NCBI RefSeq assembly: GCF_014645355.1
Contig: NZ_BMLS01000003.1
Coordinates: forward strand, 434,001 to 498,000
Reading direction: 5' to 3'
DNA from: Bowmanella pacifica
GTDB lineage: Bacteria > Pseudomonadota > Gammaproteobacteria > Enterobacterales > Alteromonadaceae
Length of the DNA: 64,000 nucleotides
Positions 22,712 to 31,771 of this stretch are shown in pieces; the first letter of the stretch is position 1; each line of letters opens with the position of its first letter. Both the position numbers and the translations under genes were made by a program. Below the pieces are notes generated by a model. That model did no database searches. It saw only the letters and a list, made by a program, of their open reading frames with translations, and was not told the DNA's origin.

Positions 22712-24974
22712 CTATCGTCGCTTGTGGTTTCTACTGATTGGTATTCTGGCCATTACCTTTGCCCTGCTTGGCTATTTTGGCCGGGAAGTTTATCGACAGG
22801 CACCGCCTATCCCGGAACAAGTGATCACGCCATCGGGTAAAGTACTTATGAGTGCCTCAGATATTCTTGATGGCCAAACCGCCTGGCAGTCCATTGGTGG
22901 CATGCAACTGGGTTCGATCTGGGGACATGGTGCCTATCAAGCACCAGACTGGACGGCAGACTGGTTACACCGGGAACTGACGGCCTGGCTGACGTTAGCA
23001 GCCGATGCAATCTATGGCCTGGACTACAGCGCGCTTAACCCAGAGCAGCAAGCTTTACTGACCTTCCGCCTCAAGCAGGAATACCGTAGTAATGGCCCGG
23101 TGGCAGGGAATATTCTTGAGGTAAGCGAGCGTCGCGCCCAAGCCATGGCATTGGTCGCCGGCTACTATGACAAGCTGTTTAGTGACCATCCAGAGTTACA
23201 AAGCAGTCGTGAAAGCTTTGCCATGAAGGAAAACACCCTGCCAGATGCCAGCAAGCGTGAGCGCATGGCGAATTTCTTTTTCTGGACAGCTTGGGCGGCG
23301 GCCACCGAGCGCCCTGACTCAGAGGCAACTTACACCAACAACTGGCCCCATGAGCCGTTAATCGGCAATCAGCCCACAGGCGAGAACATCTTATGGTCTA
23401 TAGTGTCTGTGGTACTGCTTATCGCCGGGGTCGGCGGATTGGTCTGGGCCTGGGCATTTTTGCGCCGAGAGGAGGCCGAACCTCATGCGCCGGCGCGAGA
23501 TCCGCTAAGCCTGGTAGCACTCACCCCGTCGCAAAAAGCCCTGGGGAAATATGTTTTTCTGGTTGTCGCTCTTTTTACCTTTCAGGTGTTTCTGGGCGGC
23601 TTTACCGCGCACTACACAGTAGAAGGCCAGCAATTTTACGGTCTGGATGTGTCTCAGTATTTTCCCTACTCCTTGGTCAGAACCTGGCATATTCAGTCGG
23701 CTTTGTTTTGGATTGCCACAGGCTTTCTTACCGCTGGCTTATTTCTGGCGCCGATAATCAACGGTGGCAAAGATCCTAAGTATCAAAAGCTTGGGGTAGA
23801 CATTCTGTTTTGGGCGCTCGTGGTCGTAGTGGCAGGATCCTTTATCGGGAATTATCTGGCCATTGCGCAGATTATGCCATCTGAGTGGAATTTCTGGCTC
23901 GGTCACCAGGGCTATGAATTTGTTGATCTGGGCAGACTATGGCAAATCGGTAAATTCACCGGCATTGTATTCTGGTTATGCCTGATGCTGCGCGGTATCG
24001 TGCCAGCCCTGCGTCAGCCCGGTGATCGCAACTTGCTAGCCCTGCTTACCGCCTCGGTAGTGGCTATCGGCCTGTTCTACGGCGCCGGTTTTTTCTATGG
24101 CGAACGCACCCACCTTTCCATTATGGAATACTGGCGTTGGTGGATAGTCCACCTGTGGGTAGAAGGTTTCTTTGAGGTATTTGCCACTACCGCATTGGCC
24201 TTTATCTTCTGCAGCCTGGGGCTGGTATCGCGCAAAATGGCCACCACGGCCAGCCTGGCTTCAGCTTCGCTGTTTATGCTAGGCGGTGTCCCTGGCACCT
24301 TCCACCATCTGTATTTTTCCGGTACCACAACCCCTGTGATGGCTGTCGGTGCCACCTTCAGCGCATTGGAAGTGGTCCCTCTGGTTGTGTTGGGTTATGA
24401 AGCCTTTGAAAACTGGCGATTGAAACAGCGCGCACCCTGGATGCAACAAATAAAATGGCCGCTACTGTGTTTTGTGGCCGTGTCATTCTGGAACATGCTG
24501 GGGGCCGGGGTATTCGGTTTTATGATTAACCCGCCAATCTCTCTTTACTATGTGCAAGGTTTAAACACCACCGCCACCCATGCCCATGCTGCCCTCTTTG
24601 GTGTTTACGGCTTTTTGGCCCTGGGCTTTGCCTTGTTAGTCCTTCGTTATATCCGCCCTGAGATGCAATTCAACGAACGATTGATGAAGGTCGGTTTTTG
24701 GTGGTTAAACGCAGGCTTAGTATTAATGCTGTTTACCAGTTTACTGCCCATTGGCGTACTGCAATTTTATGCCAGTGTTTCACAAGGTTTCTGGTACGCA
24801 CGCAGTGAAGCTTTTATGCAAATGCCGCTGCTGGAAACATTACGCTGGGTGAGAACTTTTGGTGATGTCATTTTCATTGTCGGCGCACTGGCTGTCAGTT
24901 GGCAGGTGGTGAAAGGCTTGCTGGGTATAGGTGAAAAAACCGCGCTAACTGTGGCGGTAACCGCTGAAGATTAA
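22704..24974 (+). CDS. norZ: Quinol-dependent nitric oxide reductase (qNOR)
   Basis: About 756 residues: a single-subunit NO reductase in which an N-terminal NorC-like extension is fused to the NorB-like catalytic subunit. It reduces two NO to N2O with electrons from quinol. One N-terminal transmembrane helix, a periplasmic region (DWTADWLHRELTAWL) and about 13 further helices are visible. Haem and non-haem iron ligands lie in WHIQSALFWIATGF, HLWVEGFFEVFA, HHLYFSGTT and THAHAALFGVYGF. ATG 22704 has AAGGGGGG upstream. Driven by the NorR/sigma-54 promoter. Confidence 0.95.
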   Translation: MANYRRLWFLLIGILAITFALLGYFGREVYRQAPPIPEQVITPSGKVLMSASDILDGQTAWQSIGGMQLGSIWGHGAYQAPDWTADWLHRELTAWLTLAADAIYGLDYSALNPEQQALLTFRLKQEYRSNGPVAGNILEVSERRAQAMALVAGYYDKLFSDHPELQSSRESFAMKENTLPDASKRERMANFFFWTAWAAATERPDSEATYTNNWPHEPLIGNQPTGENILWSIVSVVLLIAGVGGLVWAWAFLRREEAEPHAPARDPLSLVALTPSQKALGKYVFLVVALFTFQVFLGGFTAHYTVEGQQFYGLDVSQYFPYSLVRTWHIQSALFWIATGFLTAGLFLAPIINGGKDPKYQKLGVDILFWALVVVVAGSFIGNYLAIAQIMPSEWNFWLGHQGYEFVDLGRLWQIGKFTGIVFWLCLMLRGIVPALRQPGDRNLLALLTASVVAIGLFYGAGFFYGERTHLSIMEYWRWWIVHLWVEGFFEVFATTALAFIFCSLGLVSRKMATTASLASASLFMLGGVPGTFHHLYFSGTTTPVMAVGATFSALEVVPLVVLGYEAFENWRLKQRAPWMQQIKWPLLCFVAVSFWNMLGAGVFGFMINPPISLYYVQGLNTTATHAHAALFGVYGFLALGFALLVLRYIRPEMQFNERLMKVGFWWLNAGLVLMLFTSLLPIGVLQFYASVSQGFWYARSEAFMQMPLLETLRWVRTFGDVIFIVGALAVSWQVVKGLLGIGEKTALTVAVTAED

Positions 24975-25016
24975 TCAACTTGTGGGCGGGGCAACCCGCC
25001 CTTTGGAGTGCATCAT

Positions 25017-25238
25017 ATGTTGAACTTTCCCCATCTCACCAGGCTCGCCGAAGTGCTGCTTATATTCGCAGTTGGCTTTTTACTATTGACTATCTGGGTG
25101 GGTTACCTGGATACAGAACGCTTTAGCATCGCGGCACAAATCAGTGCCCATATCGGCCTTATCCTAGCCGCCACCCTGGTTAAAGTTGCTTATGTACTCA
25201 GGTGCATTGGTCGGCACGGTCAACAGTTGGAGGTTTAA
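25017..25238 (+). CDS. Small membrane protein downstream of norZ
   Basis: 73 residues from ATG 25017 (GGAG at about -10), with two transmembrane segments (about 10-28 and 40-60) and a short basic, His-containing tail, RCIGRHGQQLEV. It lies 42 bases after norZ and just before a strong terminator, so it belongs to the norZ transcript. I do not recognise a family. A role in assembling or stabilising the NO reductase is suggested only by position. Confidence 0.65.
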   Translation: MLNFPHLTRLAEVLLIFAVGFLLLTIWVGYLDTERFSIAAQISAHIGLILAATLVKVAYVLRCIGRHGQQLEV

Positions 25239-25246
25239 GTCAGATT

Positions 25247-25277
25247 AAGTTGGTGTCATATGGACACCAACTTTTTT
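25247..25277 (+). terminator. Terminator of the norZ operon
   Basis: AAGTTGGTGTC (25247-25257) and GACACCAACTT (25263-25273) form a perfect 11-bp stem followed by TTTT. Confidence 0.93.
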
Positions 25278-25423
25278 GCCTATAGTTCCCCAATAAGCCT
25301 GGGCATAAGCGTTGACCTTCAACACTTAAGCGCGCAAGAGCGTGTTGACTCAAAGGGAAGTGAAATGCTGCTTACGCAGGCTTGAAAGGATGATTGAATA
25401 ATCTAGAGCGGGTTTGCATGGTG

Positions 25424-25460
25424 AAAAAATCGGGTGGCCAATACGACCAGACCACCCGAT
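25424..25460 (-). terminator. ric terminator
   Basis: ATCGGGTGG (25429-25437) pairs with CCACCCGAT (25452-25460). On the minus strand the stem is followed by a T run from A residues 25424-25428. It lies just downstream of the ric stop. Confidence 0.82.
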
Positions 25461-25476
25461 GGCTGGAAAGCCGCGT

Positions 25477-26160
25477 TTAGTGACAACTACCGCAACAGCT
25501 TCCTTCGCCGCTGCTGCGATCAACAAACAGAATGTTATTTTCCAGATGAATGTGATCCATCAAGTCTTCTTTGAGTTCACGTAATCCCAGATATAGGGCC
25601 GTCCAGGTATTGCAGGCACCGGGCGGTAGTTCCAGTTCATGGGCCAGTACCAGCATTTGCTCCAGGGCTTCCCCATGCTCAAGATGTTCTTCCTGCATCA
25701 CAGTGATGGGGCCAGTTGGCCGCATACCGCTGGACAACATAGGAAAGAGAATTTGCTCTTCTTTCATCATGTGGTTTTCCAGCTCCAACTGCATTTTTTC
25801 CAGATGCTCTGCCAAGCCGGTTGGGCAATCCAGTGACTCTGCATGTACCTGCTCAACCCGTCTGGCCAAACGGATAAGCTCAGGCAACTGTATTCTGTGC
25901 TTAGCGTGGAATCGTTCCAGAATATGGGCAATTAACGCCTGATTACTGGCCGATGCCCAATTATTCGCCGTCTCGCTTTTTTCTGAAAGGCGAGTTAGCT
26001 CCGCAACAATAGGCTCTGCATCCAGCCCCTTTTTATGCAGGGCTTCCGCCAGCGTACGGTGTCCTCCGCAGCAAAAATCCAGTTTATAGTGGTGAAAAAC
26101 CCGGGTTGCCCCGGCAATTTGCGTGGCAAGATTTCCCAGAGATTGGTACAGCATTTCCAT
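25477..26160 (-). CDS. ytfE: Di-iron iron-sulfur-cluster repair protein RIC (YtfE/ScdA/DnrN)
   Basis: 227 residues. The N-terminal ScdA domain holds FHHYKLDFCCGGHRTLAEAL, and a hemerythrin-like domain carries the di-iron ligands (HILERFH, HLEKMQLELENHMMKEEQ, HLEHGEALEQM, HIHLENNILF). The protein ends in the Cys-rich tail GSCCGSCH, an extension I do not associate with E. coli YtfE. The family repairs nitrosylated Fe-S clusters after NO stress and is often induced with NO reductase. Confidence 0.93.
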   Translation of the reverse strand: MEMLYQSLGNLATQIAGATRVFHHYKLDFCCGGHRTLAEALHKKGLDAEPIVAELTRLSEKSETANNWASASNQALIAHILERFHAKHRIQLPELIRLARRVEQVHAESLDCPTGLAEHLEKMQLELENHMMKEEQILFPMLSSGMRPTGPITVMQEEHLEHGEALEQMLVLAHELELPPGACNTWTALYLGLRELKEDLMDHIHLENNILFVDRSSGEGSCCGSCH

Positions 26161-26242
26161 AATGTCTCCTGTTGGCTGTGTACTGGTCTACGTAAACCAA
26201 TAAAGCAAGCCCCAGGCCAAACATAACCCACTGTTTAATAAT

Positions 26243-26316
26243 ACCATTTTTAAGAAATGGTAGTTTTCACCCTAGTTTTATCAGGGTAAAAATCACCATC
26301 AGGGTAAAAAACACCA
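26243..26316. promoter_or_regulatory. Repeat-rich promoter region upstream of ric
   Basis: An inverted repeat ACCATTT/AAATGGT (26243-26249, 26255-26261) is followed by two direct 18-base repeats, TCAGGGTAAAAATCACCA (26281-26298) and TCAGGGTAAAAAACACCA (26299-26316). The region lies between the ric start and the MobA-like gene upstream of it. Repeats of this spacing suggest operator sites for a stress regulator; which one is unknown. Confidence 0.5.
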
Positions 26317-26811
26317 CTAATCAAAAATCCGCACCAGTCGACTGGGATCAGGGGCCACCAAACTGCGGCATTTCAGGATCTCAATATTGTCGGTATTGAC
26401 CGGCAGCCCTTCACTTAGCCGATATTCCAGGCGTTCACGCAGCGCCTGGTCATTATGCAAGTACATAGGCAATGAATAATCGCGGTAATGGCAGCTGCGT
26501 TTGGCAATCCGACCGGATACCAGCAGCCAACGGATGAGTTCAACCGACAAACCAGGCATATCCGGTGGAACACAAAGCACATGGGAGTGTGTTTGGTAAA
26601 AAAGTGCCGCGTGCAATGCCGATAGCACCCCTTGCTGAGGGTAAATATCCGGTACGTGACCGGCCGTAAAGCAGTTGCGACTGATCTTGATATCTTTGAT
26701 ACCACATTGGTTCAGTATGCTTTTAACTCTGCACAGTGCCTTATCAAATGCCTTAGACGCCAGCCAGACATCGCTGCATTGGTGGGTAACTACCATCCCT
26801 ACCGTATTCAT
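26317..26811 (-). CDS. MobA-like protein lacking the nucleotide-binding loop
   Basis: 164 residues. The middle resembles molybdenum cofactor guanylyltransferase MobA: KDIKISRN, DIYPQQGVLSALHAALF and VLCVPPDMPGLS, the last being the family's acidic metal site. The N-terminal LAGGxSxRMGxDK loop that binds GTP is absent. GGAGG five bases before ATG 26811 argues that this short start is real. It lies upstream of ric and divergent from moeB. It may be a degenerate MobA or a paralogue with another job; a second partial MobA lies at 60331. Confidence 0.65.
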   Translation of the reverse strand: MNTVGMVVTHQCSDVWLASKAFDKALCRVKSILNQCGIKDIKISRNCFTAGHVPDIYPQQGVLSALHAALFYQTHSHVLCVPPDMPGLSVELIRWLLVSGRIAKRSCHYRDYSLPMYLHNDQALRERLEYRLSEGLPVNTDNIEILKCRSLVAPDPSRLVRIFD

Positions 26812-26955
26812 GCCTACCTCCGAGTTTTTGATTACCAGTTCACCAGTTAGTTATGCAGGACGCCATACATCCAAATAGGTAGTGGTCAAGGCCAAGTTGG
26901 TATTGCCAGCACTGGCGTGCAAGGTTAAAAAGAGCAAAACCTATGGAGTATTTCA

Positions 26956-27714
26956 ATGCACGACAGTCTCACCCACCAGCAAGCACTGCGCTATAACCGG
27001 CAAATTTTGTTACCCGGTTTTGATCTGGAAGGCCAGGAAAAGCTGTTGGCAGGCAGCGCACTGATTATCGGCGTTGGCGGTTTGGGCAATGCGGCGGCGC
27101 AATACCTGGCAGCATCTGGCGTTGGCACACTGACCTTATGCGACGATGACAAAGTGGAGCTGAGTAATTTACAGCGACAGGTACTTTTCGCACAAAGTGA
27201 TATTGGCAAAAACAAAGTCCATGCCGCAGCAGCACGCTTGCAAGCCTGTAACCCAGAGACCAGAATTGTGCCGTTAGACCGTCGTGCTACGCCAGAAGAA
27301 CTGGCAGAGCTGGTTATCCGGCATGATGTGGTACTGGATTGCACAGATAATCTGGACAGTCGCAACCTGATAAATAAGCTATGTGTAACCCACAGTACCG
27401 CCCTTATATCCGGTGCGGCCATCCGCATGGAAGGACAGCTATTCTGCTACCTTCCCGGTGCAAATCATCCCTGTTATCACTGCCTGTCTCACAAGTTCGG
27501 TGAGCAAAGGCTCAGCTGTGTGGAGTCAGGTATTCTGTCTCCTGTAGTCGGTATCATTGGCACCATGCAGGCATTGGAAGCGGTAAAATATTTAGCCGGG
27601 CTGAAGATCCAGGCCGGAGTGCTGAATCTGTTTGATGCCAAAACCACCCAATGGCAGCAGTTTCGTCTCGCCGCCAGACCCGATTGCCCGACTTGTGGTC
27701 AATCAGCCCGATAA
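26956..27714 (+). CDS. moeB: Molybdopterin-synthase adenylyltransferase MoeB
   Basis: 252 residues of the E1/ThiF family. It adenylates the C-terminal glycine of MoaD before sulfur transfer, a step of molybdopterin synthesis. The nucleotide-binding VGGLGNAAAQYLA, the catalytic-site block LSNLQRQVLF and DCTDNLDSR, and the zinc pairs CYHC and CPTC are all present. There is no rhodanese domain, so it is MoeB rather than MoeZ. Its partner moaD is at 61674. Confidence 0.92.
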   Translation: MHDSLTHQQALRYNRQILLPGFDLEGQEKLLAGSALIIGVGGLGNAAAQYLAASGVGTLTLCDDDKVELSNLQRQVLFAQSDIGKNKVHAAAARLQACNPETRIVPLDRRATPEELAELVIRHDVVLDCTDNLDSRNLINKLCVTHSTALISGAAIRMEGQLFCYLPGANHPCYHCLSHKFGEQRLSCVESGILSPVVGIIGTMQALEAVKYLAGLKIQAGVLNLFDAKTTQWQQFRLAARPDCPTCGQSAR

Positions 27715-27788
27715 ACGTCAGGCTGTTTTAATGGCAAGGTTTCATTCTGCTCACAGCCTCCCCTGACTTATTACAAACGGTGAAATCT

Positions 27789-28979
27789 TCAACCCGGCTT
27801 GCCATCAACACGCGGTCTTGTCAGCACCGGCCAATAAACAACAGTAAAAATGGCAAAGCCCAAACACCATAAAATACTGGCCAACACGAATACGGTCAGG
27901 ATCTGTTGGTGCAACAGCCAACTGCCCAGTGTCCGTACCAGGGCGGCCAAAAAGATCAGCGCAAATGCCAGGCTCATAATGGGGCGAGGTTGCAGCGGGC
28001 GGCCGGAATGGCCAAGCGACACCCTGGCCATCATTGCCATAATCATTCCCCCCATGCCGCCAACAGTGAGCAGATGTGCAGCAGTGCTCAGGGGCAGCCA
28101 ATCCCCTAGGTAGTGAGCGGCCAGTGCCAGCAGACCAAGGGGAATAAACAAATAAGCCATATGCAATGACCACAACAGGGGCACTGCCAAGGTCAACCAT
28201 ACCCGCCAGCGCCACCAGCGGCACAGATGCAAACTGCCGGCAAGCAGACAGAGTAAGCCCAACACATTAGCTGGCAGCAGGTTGCCAAACAGCACATTCA
28301 GCACCAGCAACCAGATACAGAGTAAAGCGGCTTTCTCAAGCCAGGCAATGGGCAGTACTTTCGTTGTTCCTGTGCCATTGGCGGTAAACATGGGAATAAC
28401 CCGGCCACCTATCACCGCCATTAGCAGCGTCACCAGCATCAGCATTAAGTAACTGCCCTGTTTAAACCAATGCGCCTCGCCACTTATGACACTCAGGTGA
28501 GTAAGGAAGTTAGCCAGGGTCATCAGCGCCAGCACAGGAACAAAGAACAGGTTACGCCATTGGCTGACCTTAATCAGTGGATAGGCCATAAACCCGGCTA
28601 CCATGGGCAAAAACAACAGATCCAGCGAGGCCACCAGCCAAGGTGACCAGCCGGGCCCCCACCACATCAGGACTCTACCCACTGCCCAGACCAAGACCAG
28701 CAGGGCTAATGGCCTTCCCTTAACACCCGGCACCCCTGTCCAGTTTTGCACCGCGGTGAGCAAAAAGCCGGTTACCACGGCCGCAACAAAGCCAAACAAC
28801 ATTTCATGGGCATGCCAGAAATAACTGCCGCCATACGGGGTCAGCCCCCACCAACCGGCGAAAGTGCCTCCCCAGGCACCAATGGCCACTATGGCAAACA
28901 GTGCCGCCACCAAAAACATGGGCCTGAAGCCCAGTCTGAATAAAGGGGCGGGTAACTCATGCGGGGATGAAACCGTCAT
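27789..28979 (-). CDS. nnrS: NnrS family haem-copper membrane protein
   Basis: 396 residues with about 12 transmembrane helices. The typical NnrS blocks are present: LFRLGFRPMFL at the start, YGGSYFWHAHEMLFGF with conserved His, and MARVSLGHSGRPL near the C-terminus. The family accompanies denitrification genes and protects cells against NO-related stress. It starts 12 bases after the narK stop on the same strand, so it is probably co-transcribed with narK. Confidence 0.93.
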   Translation of the reverse strand: MTVSSPHELPAPLFRLGFRPMFLVAALFAIVAIGAWGGTFAGWWGLTPYGGSYFWHAHEMLFGFVAAVVTGFLLTAVQNWTGVPGVKGRPLALLVLVWAVGRVLMWWGPGWSPWLVASLDLLFLPMVAGFMAYPLIKVSQWRNLFFVPVLALMTLANFLTHLSVISGEAHWFKQGSYLMLMLVTLLMAVIGGRVIPMFTANGTGTTKVLPIAWLEKAALLCIWLLVLNVLFGNLLPANVLGLLCLLAGSLHLCRWWRWRVWLTLAVPLLWSLHMAYLFIPLGLLALAAHYLGDWLPLSTAAHLLTVGGMGGMIMAMMARVSLGHSGRPLQPRPIMSLAFALIFLAALVRTLGSWLLHQQILTVFVLASILWCLGFAIFTVVYWPVLTRPRVDGKPG

Positions 28980-28991
28980 ATCAAAACTCCA

Positions 28992-31655
28992 TTAACAAGG
29001 GATGGGAGCCTGCTTCCTGGCGTAGTACCACCAGGTAATCAGCACACAGCTGATATAAAACACCACAAAGCCATACAAGGCCATGGCCACCGAACCTGTG
29101 GCCGCGATAGATGATCCATAGGCCTTGGGAATAAAGAAGCCGCCGTAAGCCGCAATGGCCGAAATAAAGCCCAATACCGCCGCACTCTCACGGTTGCCTT
29201 CCACTTCTGCCTGTTTTGCGCCGCTGGCGCCCAGAGCGCGGCTTCGCAGTGTCAGAAAAATCAGCGGAACCATCCTAAAGGTCGAGCCATTACCTATACC
29301 GCTGGCAATAAACAGCACAATAAAGGCGACAAAGAAGCCCACAAAACTGCCACTTTGCTGCGCATCGGGTAAGAAATGCAGCACCGCCATCACCCCTAAC
29401 GCCATGACAACAAAGGTCCACAAGGTCACTTTAGCACCGCCCAAGCGGTCGGAGATAATGCCACCAAATGGCCTGGCCAATGCACCCGCCAAGGGACCGA
29501 TAAAGGCGTATTTAACCGGGTCTACATCCGGGAACAGCAAGCCACATAGCAGGGGAAAACCCGCCGCAAAGCCGATAAAGCTGCCAAAGGTGCCCAGATA
29601 TAACCAACACATGATCCAGGTGTCGTTGCGTTTAAACACCACAGCCTGTTCTTTGAAGGACGCCTTGGCATCAGCAATATCATTCATGCCAAACCAGGCT
29701 GCGATGGCGCCAAACAGAATAAAGGGGATCCAGATAAAGGCGGCATTCTGCAACCACAGCGCATGGCTGGCTCCGGTACTGTCGAGCAGCACCAGCGGCT
29801 CGCCGCCCATCTCACCAAACAGACTGGCAGAGATCGCCAGCGGCCCGATTAGCTGCATGGCTGACACCCCAAGATTGCCCAGCCCGGCATTCAATCCCAG
29901 TGCAGCGCCCTTTTCCGCCTTGGGATAGAAAAAGCTGATATTGGCCATACTGGATGAGAAGTTTCCCCCACCCAAACCGCACAGCAGTGCCAGGATCAAC
30001 ATCACCAGATAAGGGGTATCGGTATCTTGTAACGCGATCCCCATCCACAAACAAGGCAGAATGAGTGAGGCTGTGGAAATAGCAGTCCAGCGCCTGCCCC
30101 CAAAGATAGGCACCATAAAGCCATAGAAAATACGCAAGGTGGCACCCGATAACGCGGGCAAAGCCGCCAGCCAGAACAGTTGATTGGGGCTATAGGTAAA
30201 GCCCAGCTTGGGCATTTTCACGACCATAATGCTCCAGATGGACCATACCGCGAAGGCCAGGAACAGATTGGGAATGGAAATCCATAGATTACGGGTCGCA
30301 ATACTTCGCCCTTTGTCCTGCCAGAAGCCTTTGTTCTCTGGCCGCCAGTCTTCCAGCAGCCAGCTGTCAGTGGTCATTTCAGGCAGGTCGGTCACTTCCT
30401 CACCGGCCAGCCACTCCCGATGTTCAGCGCGACGAATAGCAAAGTGCATCCACCACAAGGCCAGCGCGCAAACCAGGAACAACAGCATAAAGCTACTCTG
30501 CCAGATACCCACCACGTCGTTGAGCATGCCGAAGGTCAGGGGTAAAAAGAATCCCCCTAAACCGCCGACCATGCCAACTGCACCACCAACTACCCCGACA
30601 TGCTTGGGATAATAAACCGGAATATGTTTAAACACCGCGGCCTTACCCAAAGACATAAAAAAGCCCAGAACAAAAGTCAGCAGAACAAACATCGGCAAAC
30701 TGGTATGCAAGGAAAAGCTCAGCTCAGCGCGAATCCCCTGCACCTGAAACTCAGTGGCAGGATAGCTAAGTAAAAAGGTGCAAATGACCGAGGCGATCAG
30801 GGTCCAGTACATGACCTTTCTTGCCCCGTAACGGTCAGACAGCCACCCGCCTAAGATGCGAAACAATGACGCGGGAATAGTATAAAGCGCCGCTAATACA
30901 CCGGCCGTGGCCAGATCCAGATGGTAAACTTCCATCAGATAGTGAGGCAGCCATAACGCCAGGGCCACAAAAGCACCAAACACAAAGAAGTAATACAAGG
31001 AGAAACGCCAGACCCGCAGTTCGGTCAGCGGCATCAGTTGTGCCGTCAGACTAGTCGCGCTTTGCTGGCGCTGATTGTGGCTGGGATCGGCCTTGGCAAA
31101 CAAGATAAAACCAATCCCCATAGCCGCCATCACACCAGCATACACCTGTGCGGTACTTTGCCAGCCCACCGCCAACAGCAAAAACGGCGCGGCAAAGTTA
31201 GTCAGCGCTGCCCCCACATTGCCCGCCCCGAAAATACCAAGGGCGGTACCCTGCTTCCCTTCCTCATACCAACTGGACAGATAGGCCACCCCAACAATAA
31301 AACCGCCGCCGGCTAACCCAATGCCGAGTGCTCCCAATAGCAGTAGCACATAGCTGTCGGCCAGACTGAGCATAAACACAGCAGCTGCCGTGGTGAGCAT
31401 TAACAGCCCGAACACCCAGCGACCACCGAATCTGTCGGTCAGCAGGCCCAGAAACAAACGACTGATGGAGCCCGTCAATATGGGGGTGGCCATCAGCAAT
31501 CCCAGTTCGGTATCGGTCAGACCAAGTTCATCCTTGATCTTAATGCCAAGAATGGAAAACAGCGTCCAGACCGCAAAACAAAGGGTAAAAGCCAACGTAG
31601 TCAGCCACAGGGCGTGACGTTGTTCTTTGGGGGAAACCGTACCTGCCTCAATCAT
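28992..31655 (-). CDS. narK: Fused NarK1-NarK2 nitrate/nitrite transporter
   Basis: About 887 residues with two complete 12-helix MFS units in one chain. The first half resembles NarK1 (nitrate-proton symport) and the second NarK2 (nitrate/nitrite exchange). Nitrate-porter signatures recur in both halves (GLAGGGFIVGVAY, GLGGGNFSSSMANISFFYPK). Such fusions are known from Paracoccus and other denitrifiers. ATG 31655 has GGGAG upstream; further upstream frame is not coding. It delivers nitrate to the cytoplasm-facing NarGHI and is followed by nnrS. Confidence 0.93.
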   Translation of the reverse strand: MIEAGTVSPKEQRHALWLTTLAFTLCFAVWTLFSILGIKIKDELGLTDTELGLLMATPILTGSISRLFLGLLTDRFGGRWVFGLLMLTTAAAVFMLSLADSYVLLLLGALGIGLAGGGFIVGVAYLSSWYEEGKQGTALGIFGAGNVGAALTNFAAPFLLLAVGWQSTAQVYAGVMAAMGIGFILFAKADPSHNQRQQSATSLTAQLMPLTELRVWRFSLYYFFVFGAFVALALWLPHYLMEVYHLDLATAGVLAALYTIPASLFRILGGWLSDRYGARKVMYWTLIASVICTFLLSYPATEFQVQGIRAELSFSLHTSLPMFVLLTFVLGFFMSLGKAAVFKHIPVYYPKHVGVVGGAVGMVGGLGGFFLPLTFGMLNDVVGIWQSSFMLLFLVCALALWWMHFAIRRAEHREWLAGEEVTDLPEMTTDSWLLEDWRPENKGFWQDKGRSIATRNLWISIPNLFLAFAVWSIWSIMVVKMPKLGFTYSPNQLFWLAALPALSGATLRIFYGFMVPIFGGRRWTAISTASLILPCLWMGIALQDTDTPYLVMLILALLCGLGGGNFSSSMANISFFYPKAEKGAALGLNAGLGNLGVSAMQLIGPLAISASLFGEMGGEPLVLLDSTGASHALWLQNAAFIWIPFILFGAIAAWFGMNDIADAKASFKEQAVVFKRNDTWIMCWLYLGTFGSFIGFAAGFPLLCGLLFPDVDPVKYAFIGPLAGALARPFGGIISDRLGGAKVTLWTFVVMALGVMAVLHFLPDAQQSGSFVGFFVAFIVLFIASGIGNGSTFRMVPLIFLTLRSRALGASGAKQAEVEGNRESAAVLGFISAIAAYGGFFIPKAYGSSIAATGSVAMALYGFVVFYISCVLITWWYYARKQAPIPC

Positions 31656-31744
31656 GTTGTTACTCCCGGTTATCTCTTCTTGATCATAGAGATAGGGAGC
31701 CCGCGGCACTATACAGACAAAGGGGCAGCAAGCGGGCGCCGCCC

Positions 31745-31760
31745 TACCCCGCAAGGAGTA
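31745..31760. promoter_or_regulatory. NarL-type 7-2-7 site upstream of narK
   Basis: TACCCCG-CA-AGGAGTA: two inverted heptamers two bases apart. AGGAGTA read on the other strand is TACTCCT, a full match to the NarL heptamer TACYYMT; the other arm matches at six of seven. It lies about 90-105 bases upstream of the narK start, between ubiV and narK. Confidence 0.6.
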
Positions 31761-31771
31761 GCCCGGTTAGG

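Noticed and set aside
29155..29928. 257-codon open frame opposite narK
   Set aside because: Antisense shadow; the encoded sequence is a Pro/Ala/Lys-rich complement of transmembrane codons.
31680..31700. TTGATCATAGAGAT as an FNR site before narK
   Set aside because: Only the first half matches the consensus; the second half-site is poor.
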